Source: Dermatemys mawii (taxonomy: Eukaryota > Chordata > Testudines > Dermatemydidae). Taken from it: a stretch of DNA of 64,000 nt. Location: positions 19,903,327 through 19,967,326 of the forward strand of contig ML677348.1 of NCBI GenBank assembly GCA_007922305.1. The letters are read 5' to 3'. The notes beneath the pieces are model-generated. The model did not search any database and was not told where the DNA came from. It was given only the letters and a program-made list of their open reading frames with translations. The position numbers and the translations under genes are program-made. Shown here in pieces: positions 37,277-48,529 of this stretch (its first letter is position 1; each line of letters starts with the position of its first letter).

Positions 37277-37534
37277 TAGGGCTCTCAAGCAATTTAAAAA
37301 ATTAATTGCAAGATTAAAAAGATTAATCGTGAAACAGAATACTATTTATTTAAATATTTTGGGTTTTTTTTTACATTTTCAAATATATTGATTTCTATTA
37401 AAACAAAGAATACAAAGTATACAGTGCTCACTTTATTTTTATTAAAAATATTTGCTATATAAATTGCCTTCCAAAATCTGAAAGTGACGAGCTGTGAAGC
37501 ATGCTTTCAGAAGTCTTAAAAGAGTAACACTCAG

Positions 37535-37833
37535 GACACATCTACACTACCCGCCAGATCGGTGGGTAGCGATTGATCTTTTGGGGATCAATTTATCGCG
37601 TCTAGTCTAGACGCAATAAATCAATCCTGAGCACTCTCCCATTAACCCTGGAATTCCAGCGTTGCGAAAGGTGTAGGCGGAGTCAACAGGGAGCAGCAGC
37701 AGTCGACTCAGCGCCATGAAGATGCCGTGGTAAGTTGTTCTAAATATATCAACCTCATCTACGCTATTCCCGTAGCTGAAGTTGTGTATATTCAGTCAAT
37801 TCTGTCCTGCCCTTCCACCAGTGTAGACCAGGG
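37535..37833. mobile_element. 299-bp MITE nested in hAT copy B
   Basis: Flanked by CTCAG (37530-37534 and 37834-37838); copy C lacks the insert at the matching site. The ends share 'tctacact' in inverted orientation. The interior has inverted 'tgatctttt'- and 'ctagtctagac'-type dyads. The superfamily is not assigned because the 5-bp duplication is unlike hAT or Harbinger. Confidence 0.8.
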
Positions 37834-37838
37834 CTCAG

Positions 37839-38160
37839 ATGTGGAAACTACAGAACCCAAACTACCAAAAGAGAAAATCAACCTTCTGCAGGTGGCATCT
37901 GACTCAGATGATGAAAATGAACATGTGTCGGTCTGATTTGCTTTGGATCATTATCAAGCAGAATCCGTCATCAGGGTGGTTGAAGCATGAAGGGACAAAT
38001 GACGCGTTAGCATGTCTGGCACATAAATATCTTGTGACACCGGCTACAACCATACCATTCAAACGCCTCTTCTGACTGTCAGGTGACACTGTGAACAAGA
38101 AGCTGGGAATATTTATCTCCTGCAAATTGCAACCAAATTTGTTTGTCTGAGCAATTGGCT
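37839..38160 (+). pseudogene. hAT transposase C-terminal remnant (copy B)
   Basis: The plus strand encodes WLKHEGTNDALACLAHKYLV, then PFKRLF, then LSGDTVNKK, matching the hAT dimerisation domain (W..H...YP.LA.LA..L..P.TS..eRlFS..G..v..kR). A stop inside RLF*LSG and frame changes near its end show it is dead. Copy C has the same region. Confidence 0.7.
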
Positions 38161-38194
38161 GAAGTAGGATCGAGTGGACTGCTAGGCTCTAAGG

Positions 38195-38402
38195 CAGGCC
38201 TGCACAACATGCGGCCCGGGGGCCACATGCAGCCCACATGGGCTCACTGTGCAGCCCGCAGGGGGTAAGTAGGGGTGGGGCAAACCAAGCGATGGGGTGG
38301 GGGGAAGCGGATGGGGGCAGGGCAAGGGCAGAGGTTTTCAGCCCGCAGCTGGCTTTTTTGTAGTAATATGGCCCTCGCTGCTTTCTGAGTTGTGCAGGTC
38401 TG
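38195..38402. mobile_element. 208-bp hAT nested in copy B
   Basis: Ends CAGGCCTGCACAAC and GTTGTGCAGGTCTG are flanked by a perfect 8-bp duplication CTCTAAGG (38187-38194, 38403-38410). Copy C has the uninterrupted site. Confidence 0.93.
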
Positions 38403-38604
38403 CTCTAAGGTTTTTCATGGTTTTATTTTTGAATGGGGTTTTTTTGTACATAATTCTACATTTGTAAGTTCAGCTGTCAAGATAAAGATATTGCACTACA
38501 GTACTTGTATGAGGTGAATTGAAAAAATATCAGTTCTTTTGTTAATCGCTTTTACAGTGCAAATATTTGTAATAAAAACTAATAATATAAAGTGACTATA
38601 TTGA

Positions 38605-39080
38605 AATGCCAACAGTGATTCTGGGGGATCCAGCCTATCCTTTGCTCTCTTAGCTCGTGAAACCATACATGGGTTACCACCAAGTAAAGATGCAGCTACC
38701 AGCTCAGCAGGTACAGAAAGACTGTTGAATGTGCTTTTGGTAGACTGAAGGAATGGTACCAGTATTTACTCACTAGATTGAATCGCAGTTAAAATAATAT
38801 CCCAGTGGTTATAGCTGCACATTGTGTCCTGCCTAATATCTGAAGCAAATGAGGGAAAGGATCACCACGGAAAGCTACCCCCAGGTAGAACATCTGTCTG
38901 CTGATTTTGAACAGCCAGACACAAGGGCCATTACAAGAGCTCCATATGAAACTATGCAGTTTAAGAAGGCTTTGAAAGAGTATTTTCTTCAATCTATGAG
39001 TTACCTGGTGCTCAACATTTTACAATGTACTGGATGCTTTGAGTACCCCTATGCACTTTGCAACGTGTTGTGAACTAACA
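38605..39080 (+). pseudogene. Harbinger transposase C-terminus (element 2)
   Basis: VILGDPAYPLLS at the start carries the second catalytic Asp, and further on come a decayed VE.AFG..K block and a tail with FEQPDTRAITRAPYE, parallel to VHPDTRAVRRAPCD in element 1. Stops and shifts are frequent. Confidence 0.75.
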
Positions 39081-39257
39081 CAATTTTATTGAAAAAAAAC
39101 CCAGATATGTATTGAGTGGCAAAAACAGTACAGAAAAACCATGTGGAAAAAACAGGCAATGTTATTCTGTTAATTTACATGTACAGTTTGCATGGCAGTC
39201 TGAAATCAGAAAGGTAGAAAAAAAATAATCAATTTCAATGCACAGAGTCCATTATGG

Positions 39258-39790
39258 CTACACATACACCACTCCTTGCTGTCCCCTGACATGAAATGGT
39301 AGAGGTACGGATGGAGCCTGTGATGCCATGTGGAATGCTGGGATACGTAGGGAGCCACTACCACAGGGTTCTCTAAGGAATGCAAAAAATGAAGTCAGAC
39401 ATATGGCCCTTACATCAACCAGGGTCTGTAGCATTTGTGTTTGCTGCCTCAGAACCTTATTATGTGTTGGTGCATTGCCTTCTTGGTTTCTTGGACCTTC
39501 CTCCTGTTCTTTCTCAATGCTCTCTGCTGTGTCAGCCCTCCAGGCCCTTTGTTTGCAGTCCAATGCAGCACTGGTTTGCAGGATTTCACTAAACATGTCC
39601 TTCCTAGTCCTCTACTTTCTCCTCATAGGGTCGGGTGTTCTGCAACTGTGGAGGGGGAACTCTTCAAGATTGCAATGGCAGCAGCTGCTGATAAAGACAG
39701 ACATTATTGGATTTACAGTGACAATAGAAAGGGAAAGATAAGACTTCCTCCCTTACTCCGAATTCTTTTTAAAAAACCAACTTTTTAATA
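39258..39790 (-). pseudogene. Myb/SANT-like gene, coiled-coil exon (element 2)
   Basis: The minus strand encodes a charged helical stretch with WRADTAESIEKEQEEG and RQQTQMLQTLVDVRA, matching the LLADQTDMLWHLVELQ-type coil of element 1. Its 5' part is cut off by the CR1 insertion. Confidence 0.6.
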
Positions 39791-39805
39791 AAACTTTTTA
39801 TTATC

Positions 39806-40872
39806 GAACCATAGAATCGCAGAACTGGAAGGGACCTCAAAGGTCAGTTATTCCAGTCCCCTGTACCCAAGGCAGGACTAAATATTATCTAGACCAGCGG
39901 TTCTCAAACTTATGAGAACTGGGACCCCTTCTGGCTTCTTCGTCGGCCACGGCGGACCCTTGTATGTCCGTTGAAAAGCTGCTGAATGCATGGCTTCCGC
40001 ATTCGGCGGCTTTTTGGCAGACATGCTGACTGCTCCCAACTGCAGCCAAACGGAGTGCTCAGTATGTCCGACGAAAAGCCACCGAATGCGGAAGTAATGC
40101 ATTTGGTGGCTTTTCAGTGGCATCGGGAGCTCGCAACCCCCCTGGGAACACTCAGCGCCCCCCAAGGGGGTCGCGATCCCCGGTTTGAGAACCGCTGATC
40201 TAGACCATCCCTGACAGGTGTTTGTCCAACCTGCTCTTAAAAATCTCCAATGATGGAAATTCCACAACCTCCCTAGGCAATTTATTCCAGTGCTTAGCCA
40301 TTCCAACACTTAGGAAGTTTTTCCTAATGTTCAACCTAAACTGACTTTGCTACAATTTAACACCATTGCTTCTGGTCCTATCTTCAGAGGTTAACAAGAA
40401 CAGTTTTTCTGACTCCTCCTTGTAACAACCTTTTATGTTCTTGAAAGCTGTTATGTTCCCTCTCAGTCTTCTCTTCTCCAGACTAAACAAATCCAATGTT
40501 CTTCAATCTTCCCTCATAGGTCATGTTTTCTAGACCTTCAATCATTTTATTGCTCTTCTCTGGAATTTCTCCCATTTGTCTACATCCTTCTTGAAATGCA
40601 GTGCCCAGAACTGGACAAATGCCTCAAATGGAGTACTAAGCAGCACGGAGTACAGCAGAAGAATAATTTCCCCTGTCTTGCTTACAATACTCCTGCTAAT
40701 ACATCCCAGAATGATGTTTGCCTTTCTTGCAACAGTGTTACACAGCTGACTCATGTTTAGCCTGCGATACACTAGGACTCCCAGATCCCTTTCCACAGTA
40801 CTCCTTCCTAGGCAGTCATTTCCCATTTTGTATATGTGCAACTGATTGTTCCTTCCTAAGTGGAGTACTTTG
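39806..40872 (-). repeat. CR1 LINE inside Harbinger element 2, split by an hAT
   Basis: Starts 'ccatagaatcgcagaactgg' (CR1 3' end in reverse) and follows the copy at 9462 to 'cttcctaagtggagtacttt'. The hAT at 39895-40197 interrupts it. Confidence 0.9.
39895..40197. mobile_element. 303-bp hAT inside the CR1
   Basis: TIRs CAGCGGTTCTCAAAC and GTTTGAGAACCGCTG are flanked by a perfect 8-bp duplication ATCTAGAC (39887-39894, 40198-40205). The body is a near-palindromic nonautonomous type with no gene. Confidence 0.95.
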
Positions 40873-42400
40873 GATACGTCCACTATTGATGCGTTGATTT
40901 CGGTGCTGTACAGAATCACTCACTCTTCAACCACAGCTCTGCAACCACAGTGAACATGGACTGCCAGAGGCAGGGGAGAAAAGGAACTTTGCTTGTACGA
41001 AACAGAATTTCAGCCCCTAATCCATAGGTACTTGAACTAGGAGTGCTACAGCACCCGCTGGCTTCTAGTGGTTTACCTTATACACAGAGTTTACAGTTTG
41101 GTTCAATGGTTCTCAGTACCCACACTACAAAAATTGTTCCAGCATCCCTGCCCTAATCCATGGGCCCAGGTATAGGGCAACTATACTGAACATTTACACA
41201 ATTTTTCCCCTTAGTGGTTGTGATTTTAGCTGATTTCACTCCTGAGGGTAACAAAGGCACAGAGAACTCAGCTTCTACTGGCACCCCAAAAGCACTTGTA
41301 TGCCATTAGCCAGTTTACTGTCATACTGCCAGTCAAACTCACTGCAAAATGGTGTGGGGAAATTTCCTTCCACAGAGGAAGAAATAAAGGACAGCTATCC
41401 CTAGAAGCCTCTGGGAAAGGACAATGGAGTATCTCCACAAAAATTTTATTGAGATCTTTCAGGATACAAAATACAGCCCTATGTACATAAACTGCTCTGC
41501 ATGCCCTCCCCCCACCTAATTCAACAGGGGAATGAAAATCAGGTACCAAATCTGCCTTTGTTCGTTGAACCACCACATTTTCTCGTTTAAGAGAAACAAT
41601 GAAAATTTAATACTTGTGTCATGATACCTTGGAGATGGTTTTGTGTGTGTGAGTGTGTGTGTGTCTTTAAATTTCAACATTGTAAGGAAAAATTTATGCA
41701 CACACTTACCTAAAGTCCCTTCCCCTCCATCAGGCTCATCAGTGCTCAGATGGCAGACTGGCTAGATTGTGTGGGAGTCCCGAATAAGTTGTGGCACACA
41801 GTATCGCTGGATTCCCTCTCTCCCCCCAGCATCTCCTCCTTCTCCTTGCTATTCACAGCAGAGATCTCGGTCTCAGGCTCCTCCAAGCTATCCATGCTGG
41901 TTTGCGGGATGCTGGTAGGGTCTCCGCCAACTATGGCAGGCAGGTTATAGCAAAAGCAGCATTTGTACAGCTCAGACTAGATCGACTGTTGGCTCCCTGG
42001 CTTGCAATATACCTGCTGCATTTCCTTTGTTTTCACGTGGCACTGCTCCTGATCTGTCATACCCCTTTGTCTGCCTCCCTCATGCAATCTTTTTGCAGAT
42101 ATCCAAATTTCTATTGCTGTCTGCAATGCATAGCCTGTTCTCCTCACAGGCCCAGGAGATTCAACACCCCGCTTCTACTCCAGGCAGGAGTGCATCTACT
42201 CTCTTGTTGTATACAAAGTGTATTTGTTAGGAAGAGACATTTCAAAAAATACCCAGGGGAAGGGGTTAAGAGGGATGAAGAGTGGCTTTTGGTCTCTGAA
42301 CTCTGGGAAGTAGAGTCTACAATTGTGACCAGAACAATCACTATATCAGGGAATGCGGCATTGTGGGACAGCTTTGTGGAGGACCATTAGGTCCAACACA
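40873..42400 (-). pseudogene. Myb/SANT-like gene, DNA-binding exon (element 2)
   Basis: At about 41880-42090 the minus strand reads QCHVKTKEMQQVYCKP, then the counterpart of the FY.ELHAILGG block (AIVGGDPTSIPQTSMDSLEE), with stops between. A long antisense frame at 41791-42390 on plus is a by-product. Confidence 0.6.
41640..41665. repeat. (TG)n microsatellite
   Basis: GT repeats with one A interruption. Confidence 0.9.
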
Positions 42401-42724
42401 GATCACATAGCATCCCCACCTGCACTGCATCAACCTCAGTAAGCCAAACATTGCTCTACACCATTCAAAGAAGTAGTTTTACTGCATTGCCATAATGAGG
42501 CACTTATGTCAGTGGCAGAGATTTGAGCATAGACATGCACAAATAGGTCAATGCAAGGCGACTTATGTCAACCCAAATCTGTAGCGTAGACCAGGCCTTA
42601 GACTCTAGGATTGGGAGGAGGAGGGCTGATCAAGAAGACTGAACAGCTTTTAAATGACACCCACCCAAGTGTGAATTGTCTTGTGAGTTAAAGAAACAGA
42701 TTTCATCAACCACACACTATTTGT

Positions 42725-42800
42725 CATAGAATCATAGGACAGGAAGGGACCTTGAGAGGTCATCTAGTCCAGTCCTCTGCACTCATGGCAGGACTAAGTA
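42725..42800 (-). repeat. CR1 3' end fragment
   Basis: 'catagaatcataggacagga' and 'aggtcatctagtccagtcct' mark a short reverse CR1 tail. Confidence 0.85.
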
Positions 42801-43119
42801 TGGACTCATGTCTCATTTTGTAGCACACATTGAAATCGCTAACTATAAATAGTGACAAAAGATTACATTATTCAGTTCTGTCATTCCTGGCCCTCTTTCA
42901 CCATTTCTTTTCAGGAATCCCTCTCACGAGCAACTAAGAGAAAGTTTTCTCTCTAAGAGCTCAGAATAATAGACGGTATCCTGCCAGTATTGTAAGTATA
43001 TTTTTTATTCATTGTGTTAGACTTGAGTAACACGAGGAAAATATAGTATTTCATGGTATGGTCCTCAACAATGAAATACTCATTAGATTTTATAAAATCT
43101 TTTAGGTTCAGTATTATTC

Positions 43120-43352
43120 TTGCACCTTTTGCCTTCCTCTGCGGCATGGGGCACAGGTCACTTGCAGGTTTAAAGTAGTGTAAATGATGTATTCTTTGTA
43201 ACTTGATTTAAAGACACAAGTAACTGAGGTAGAGGTTAAGAGTCTATTTCTGGAGGGGGTATGTGACGTTCTGTGGCTTGCAATGTGCAGAAGGTCAGAC
43301 TAGATAATAATGATGGTCCTTTCTAACCTTAAAACCTTAAAGTCTATGAGTC
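43120..43352 (+). repeat. CR1 3' end fragment
   Basis: 'ttgccttcctctgcggcatg' near the start and 'ggtcagactagataataatg ... ctatgag' at the end match the CR1 3' UTR in forward orientation; compare 28480-28770. Confidence 0.8.
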
Positions 43353-43447
43353 TACATAGTTACAGCCAGATATTACAGTATATCATTGACAGACATTATG
43401 GAAAGATAGAGGAAGGAGAGTTTTTAAAAAAGTCCTCTTTCGATCAT

Positions 43448-43800
43448 TACAGGTTTCAGAGTGGTAGCCATGTTAGTCTGTTTCAGCAAAAACTAAGGTG
43501 CCACAACACTCCTCATAGAGACTAACAAATTTATTTGTGAATAAGCTTTCATGGGCTAAAATCCACTTCATCAGATGCATGGAGTGAAAAATAAAGTAAG
43601 CAGAATATATATCATAGCACTTGATAATTGGATCATTAGCAGTTGGTAAGACAACTCCCATCTTTTCATGTGCTATGATATATATTCTGCTTACTGTATT
43701 TTTCACTCCACGCATCTGATGAAGTAGATTTTAGCCCATGAAAGCTTATGCCCAAATAAATTTGTTAGTCTCTAAGGTGCCACAAGGATTCCTTGTTGTT
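43448..43800. repeat. Long foldback repeat
   Basis: The left arm 43519-43620 and right arm 43670-43790 are inverted copies ('aagctttcatgggctaaaat', 'cacttcatcagatgcatgga', 'gcagaatatatatcatagca') around a 49-nt loop. An outer 'gttagtctgttt' piece matches the repeat at 63565. Common in turtles; superfamily not assigned. Confidence 0.75.
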
Positions 43801-43804
43801 TTCC

Positions 43805-45095
43805 ATCATTAGGCACTCTAGTGCACTTATTGTTTATCTTCTTACAGTGGTATACTGAGATTTACAGTTTTTGTCAATGTGCCTACTTGTATTTATCTCC
43901 TTAACCTGAAAGAGATCTCTCTGTTTACCAGTACTTAATCCACACAGTATCTTTTTTTCCCTAGACAGAAAAAAGCAAACCTAATCTAGTTATTCCCTCC
44001 TTTGCTGTGAAAAGATGCAGCTTCCTCCTGATAAATAGTAACTTTTCAGGACAAAAATTTAAAGCGCATTGAAAAACTGAAGTTGGGATTAATAAGATTT
44101 ATTTTAATATCAATCTAATAGCAAACTAGCGATACAGTAGTTTATATACTAGATTAGGGAAGGGACATGAGACAAGGCCTGAAAAAAGCCATGCTCAACA
44201 CACAAGATTATGCTACACAGGACTCCTGGTTTTGCTTACTGAAGACAGTGAATAGTGTACTTTGAGCCGTATTTAAACTCTTTACAAAAGAAAAGCTGGA
44301 TGATTTTGAATATGAACTTTTTCTTTAAATCGATTAAAGTTGGTATGCAAGCAACAAGCCTACTGACAGAACTATTTTCAACCGTGTGCTACTAGCAGAA
44401 CTGGAACTTCACTGTTAAACTACAAAAAATTCAATGTTCATTGCAAAATACTCAATAAGGAATGAGAATCATTAACAGAAAGTGACAGAACTAAATATTA
44501 ATTTAATCAAGCTAAATACATTGAGAAGTATTTACCCAAACACAGAATGCAGTAATATTGATAACAGAAAATATTATGGAGACAAAACAAATTTATAAGG
44601 AGAAAAGTTTGAGGCAAACAGGTTTTTGAGCCAAAAACTTCTTTTCAGCAGAGCTAATGAAAGGAAGCCTCCAGAGTGTCCTGGCAGGAGTCCTTTTGAA
44701 ACAAGTCATCTTCCTGGACAACACATCTCAGATTTTGGCACAGGTTTTTGTAAATTGTGGATTACACTAGTTTCCAGCTATGACAATTCAGGAAGCCAAC
44801 AGAACTGAAGTGTATCTTTGATTTGGCACTTAATGAAACATCTTAATTGAAGTTAAATGCACAAATAAAGATTCCAAAGATTTGTCTTAATTCAGCCAAA
44901 TCTACGAGTGTTTTTAGTATAACCACCTGGTTTCCTCCTTGCTTACATTTCATATCTTCCTCACTTCTCAAGCTCCCAATACTTCTCTCCCTGTAATAAG
45001 TCTGTTTCCCTTCCTCATATGTTCTCTCTGTTATAGGCTGGGGGCTGCTATTGGGTTCTACAAATAAGCTTCTTCCTTTTCCAGAAAAGGATACT
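43805..45095. other. Intronic sequence, nothing recognised
   Basis: AT-rich intron 1 DNA with no gene or repeat family assigned. Confidence 0.4.
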
Positions 45096-45100
45096 CCTTT

Positions 45101-45138
45101 GAATTCTACACATGCGCCACTGCGCATGTGCAGAATTC
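45101..45138. repeat. Near-perfect 17-bp-arm hairpin
   Basis: Arms 45101-45117 and 45122-45138 match at 16 of 17 positions around a 4-nt loop; core CACATGCGC / GCGCATGTG with EcoRI-like GAATTC ends. It starts a repeat-like block to about 45295, probably one end of a DNA transposon. Confidence 0.7.
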
Positions 45139-45299
45139 ATGTCCCCTCACTGATTTCTTTGCTTCCCTGCAGAAAAATGACTTTCTGACAGGGAAGTAAA
45201 AGGAAGCTGCAAGAGCAGTCTCGCACCACTCCCTAACAGCATAGGTACATTGTTTCAGGCACCTGGAGCAGCCAGCAAAGGCGTAAATCACCACAGGGT

Positions 45300-46277
45300 T
45301 GGGGACACCCCAGCCAGTGACTCCTACCCTGAGCTGGGATCAGCTGCTAGTCCCAGCTGACCTGGAGGCAGACGAGGATGGCATTTCCTCTTCCCCTGCA
45401 AGCAGCGGCTGGGGCTGTGTCACACCCAACCCCAGAAGCCTCCCCAGTTGCAGGAAGCTCAGCATTCTCCCCTGCTTCCTGCACCCATCACTCCTCAGCT
45501 GGGTGAGGGAGAAGGGTCACTGTATGAGGAGCTGCTCCCCCATCTGCTCAACATGCACACATTTGGACCTCCCATACCCAGACACCCCTGCCAAGCCTCA
45601 CCCTCTACACTCAGAACTGCCCCTCCCCCAGCACTCCATACCTGAACCCCACCCCACTGAATCTCAATCCCTGCCTTTGGACCCCCACCCCTGCACCTAG
45701 ACCTCCTGCCTTTGGACCCCCACCCCTGCACCCAGACCACCCCCCACTCAGCTTGTTGCACTCAAAGCCTCACCCTGATGAGCCTCACCCAAGCCCACAC
45801 ATGCCACTCACCCCACTATCTGCTCCCAAGGAAAAAAAAACAAACAACAAAACAAAATCAGCAGAGCTCCATTAGGTGGGCTCCCTGGGGGTGGTGGTTA
45901 GTGTGAGTGGGTTCTGGGAGGGAGCAGTAAGGGAACAAAGAGCAGGGGTGCTTAGATGAGGGGTCCGGGGGGGCAGTTAGAGTGGGGGGGTCACCAGAAG
46001 GGGTGATCACGGGACAAGGACAGGGGGGCTTAGGTACAGGGTGGGGTCCTGGGTGGGCAATTAGGGTGGGGGGATCTCCGGAGGGGGCAATCAGGCGACA
46101 AGGAGCGGGGGGGGCGCGTTGGATGTGTTGGGGGCAGTAAGGGGGTGGGAAGTGAGTGCAAGTCAGATACGGGGGCGTGGCCAGGCTGTTTGGCGAGGCA
46201 TCGCCTTCCCTACCTGGCCCTCTGCACAATTTTGAATCCCAATGTGGCCCTCGGGCCAAAAAGTTTGCCCACCCCTG
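45300..46277. mobile_element. GC-rich hAT-type block, right end clear
   Basis: The right end AAGTTTGCCCACCCCTG equals the terminus of the hAT at 12929. The body is C-rich (45300-45800), then G-rich with degenerate units around 'gggggatcaccagaag' and 'ggcaatcaggcgacaagg'. The left end and target duplication were not found, so it may be two elements joined. Confidence 0.55.
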
Positions 46278-46340
46278 CATTACACATTACGTCAGTCAAC
46301 CTCCTTCAAGGTTGTAATATCCGTTTAAAAGCACAGATGC

Positions 46341-46446
46341 TCTTGTAAAGACCATCCTCATCTCATATTCCCAGAGGTCCTTATGGTCTTGTTAAGACCA
46401 TGAATATGGTCTTGTAAAGACCATCCTCATCTCATATTCCCAGAGG
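46341..46446. repeat. Local duplication, 69-bp spacing
   Basis: A 37-nt segment at 46341-46377 recurs at 46410-46446 without mismatch, and 'atggtctt'/'aagaccat' inverted units lie between. A recent tandem duplication. Confidence 0.85.
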
Positions 46447-46882
46447 AAGTCTCTAGCTATCATATTCCCACCATGAGTTGGAGAAGGGAGCTCAGAAACA
46501 CAATGCTACTGTGTACAGGGAAACTGATGTGTCATCTCTTGTGGTTTCTGGAGGGAGATGTTGACAAATAGGCTACTACCGCTAGGCACATAATGCACTT
46601 GAATGTAATGGGTATCGCAACTGTTTCAGGGAATCTTGAAACAGTTCTTCATGGAGGAAACTACCCATGTCATTGCTAGTCAAGAAACAAAGAGAAAAAA
46701 TAAAAGATCTTCTGATCAATATCAAAGCATCTTGGATATTAACATCTACTGTTGTGAGATTGTGAACTGGGCACGCTGCAGGAAAGAAAATCAATAGAGA
46801 TGAGACCAAGATATATCCACTGAGAGTTGTGTCAGAAGCAGGCTTTAACAAGTGCCGACACTTTTGAATGAAATACTGTAAG

Positions 46883-48523
46883 TAGGGCTGTTGATTAATC
46901 ACAGTTAACTTACATGATTAATCACGATTAATTTTCTTAATCACAGTTAATTTTTTGTAGTTAATTGCAATGTTTAACAATAGAATACTAATTGAAATTT
47001 ATTAAATATTTCTAGATGTTTTTCTACATTTTCACATATAGTGATTTCTAGTACAACACAGAACATAAAGCGTACAGTGCTCATTTTAGATTATTTTTAT
47101 TACAAATATTTGCACTATAAAAATGATAAAATAAATAGTATTTTTCAATTCACCTCATACAAGTACAGTAGTGCAATCTCTTTATTGGGAAAGTGTAATT
47201 TACAAATGTAGATTTTTTTTTTGTTACATAAATACTCTCAAAAACAAAACAATGTAGAACTTTAACACCTACAGATCAACTCAGTCGTCCTCCTTGTTCA
47301 GCCAACCGCTAAGACAAACAAGTTTGTTTACATTTATGGGAGATACTGCTAACTGCTTCTTATTTACAATGTCACCTGAAAGTGAGAACAGGCATTTGCA
47401 GGACACTTTTGTAGTCCGCGTTGCAAGGTATATGTGTGCCAGATATGCTAATCATCCATATGTCCGTTCATGCTTCGATCACCATTCTGGAGGACACACT
47501 TCCATGCTGATGACGCTTGTTTAAAAAATAATGAGTGAATTAAATTTGTGACTGAACTCCTGGGGGGAGAATTGTATGTCTCCTGTTCTGTTTTACTTGG
47601 ATTCTGCCATATATTTCATGTTATAGCAGACATGCATGATGACCCAGCACATGTTGTTTTAAGAACATTTTAACAGCAGATTTGACAAAACACAGAGGCA
47701 GTGCCAATGTGAGATTTTTAAAAATAGCTACAGCACTCAACACACGGTTTAAGAACCTGAAGAGCCATCCAAAATCTGGAGGAATGAGCTGTGGAGCACG
47801 CTTTCAGAAGTCTTAAATGAGCAACACTCCAGTGCAGAAACTACAGAACCCGAACCACCAAAAAGAAAATCAACCTTCCGCTGGTGGCACATGTCTCAGA
47901 AGAAGAAAATGAACATGCGTCGATCCACTCTGCTTTGAATCGTTACTGTGCTGCACCCATCATCAGCATGGACGCATGCCCTCTGGAATGGTGGCTGAAG
48001 CATGAAGAGACATATGAATCTTTAGCACATCTGGCTCGTAAATATTGTGTGACGAAGGCTACAACATTGCAATGTGACACCTCTTCTCACTTTCAGCTGA
48101 CAATGTAAGCAAGAAGTGGGAAGCATCATCTCCTGCAAATTTTAACCAAACATTTGTCTGAGCTATTGGCTGAAGTGGGATTAAGTGAACTTGTAGGATC
48201 TAAAGTTGTTTTATTTTTGAATGCAGTCATTTTTTTGTACATAATTCTATATTTGTATGTTCAACTTTCATTATAAAGAGCTTTCAATTCACATAATGCA
48301 AGTACTGTAATGCAAAATACTATTTCTTTTGTTTTTACAGTGCAAATATCTGTAATAAAAAATATAAAGAGAGCACTGTACACTTTGCATTCCGTGTTGT
48401 AATTAAAATCAATATATTCAAAAAATGTAGAAAACATCCAAAAATATTTAAATAAATGGTATTCTATTGTCTTTTTAATCACGCAACTAACCATAATTCA
48501 TTTTTAATTGCTTGACAGCCCTA
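46883..48523 (+). mobile_element. Long-TIR hAT copy C, most complete
   Basis: TAGGGCTGTTGATTAATCAC at the left and the inverse of TAGGGCTGTCAAGCAATT at the right. The left arm 46883-47263 and right arm 48201-48523 are inverted over more than 300 bp, including 'acaagtacagtagtgcaat' and 'atatttgtaataaa' segments. Between them lies about 0.9 kb of decayed coding sequence. No target duplication is visible, so one end may be altered. Confidence 0.8.
47294..48190 (+). pseudogene. hAT transposase remnant (copy C)
   Basis: Fragments in order: VARYMCARYANHPYVRSCFD (47294-47524), a broken middle, and 47884-48108 with EWWLKHEETYESLAHLARKY, the hAT C-terminal dimerisation region, followed by a frameshifted FQLT and L.A.VNQ.VCLS-like end. 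The BED finger and catalytic core are not recognisable; the element is not autonomous. Confidence 0.65.
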
Positions 48524-48529
48524 ATTTTT

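Larger units (their letters stand above)
37277..38604 (+). mobile_element. Long-TIR hAT copy B, with two nested inserts
   Basis: Starts TAGGGCT with ATTAATCG-type motifs; the left arm is cut short and the right arm stops at about 38604, where Harbinger sequence begins. The interior aligns to copy C (46883). Two later insertions, 37535-37833 and 38195-38402, are each bounded by target duplications and absent from copy C. Confidence 0.8.
38605..42597 (-). mobile_element. Harbinger element 2, inverted and interrupted
   Basis: The right end reads GTAGACCAGGCC followed by TTA (42598-42600). Transposase remnants lie on plus (38605-39080) and Myb/SANT-like remnants on minus (39258-39790 and 40873-42400), the mirror image of element 1. 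The left part is truncated against hAT copy B. A CR1 (39806-40872) is inserted in the accessory gene. Confidence 0.8.

Noticed and set aside
41791..42390. 199-codon open frame on plus
   Set aside because: It is antisense to the decayed Myb/SANT-like exon of Harbinger element 2.
45300..45800. Proline-rich coding sequence
   Set aside because: The C-rich text repeats short units and merges into a G-rich hAT body; no start, splice or domain support.
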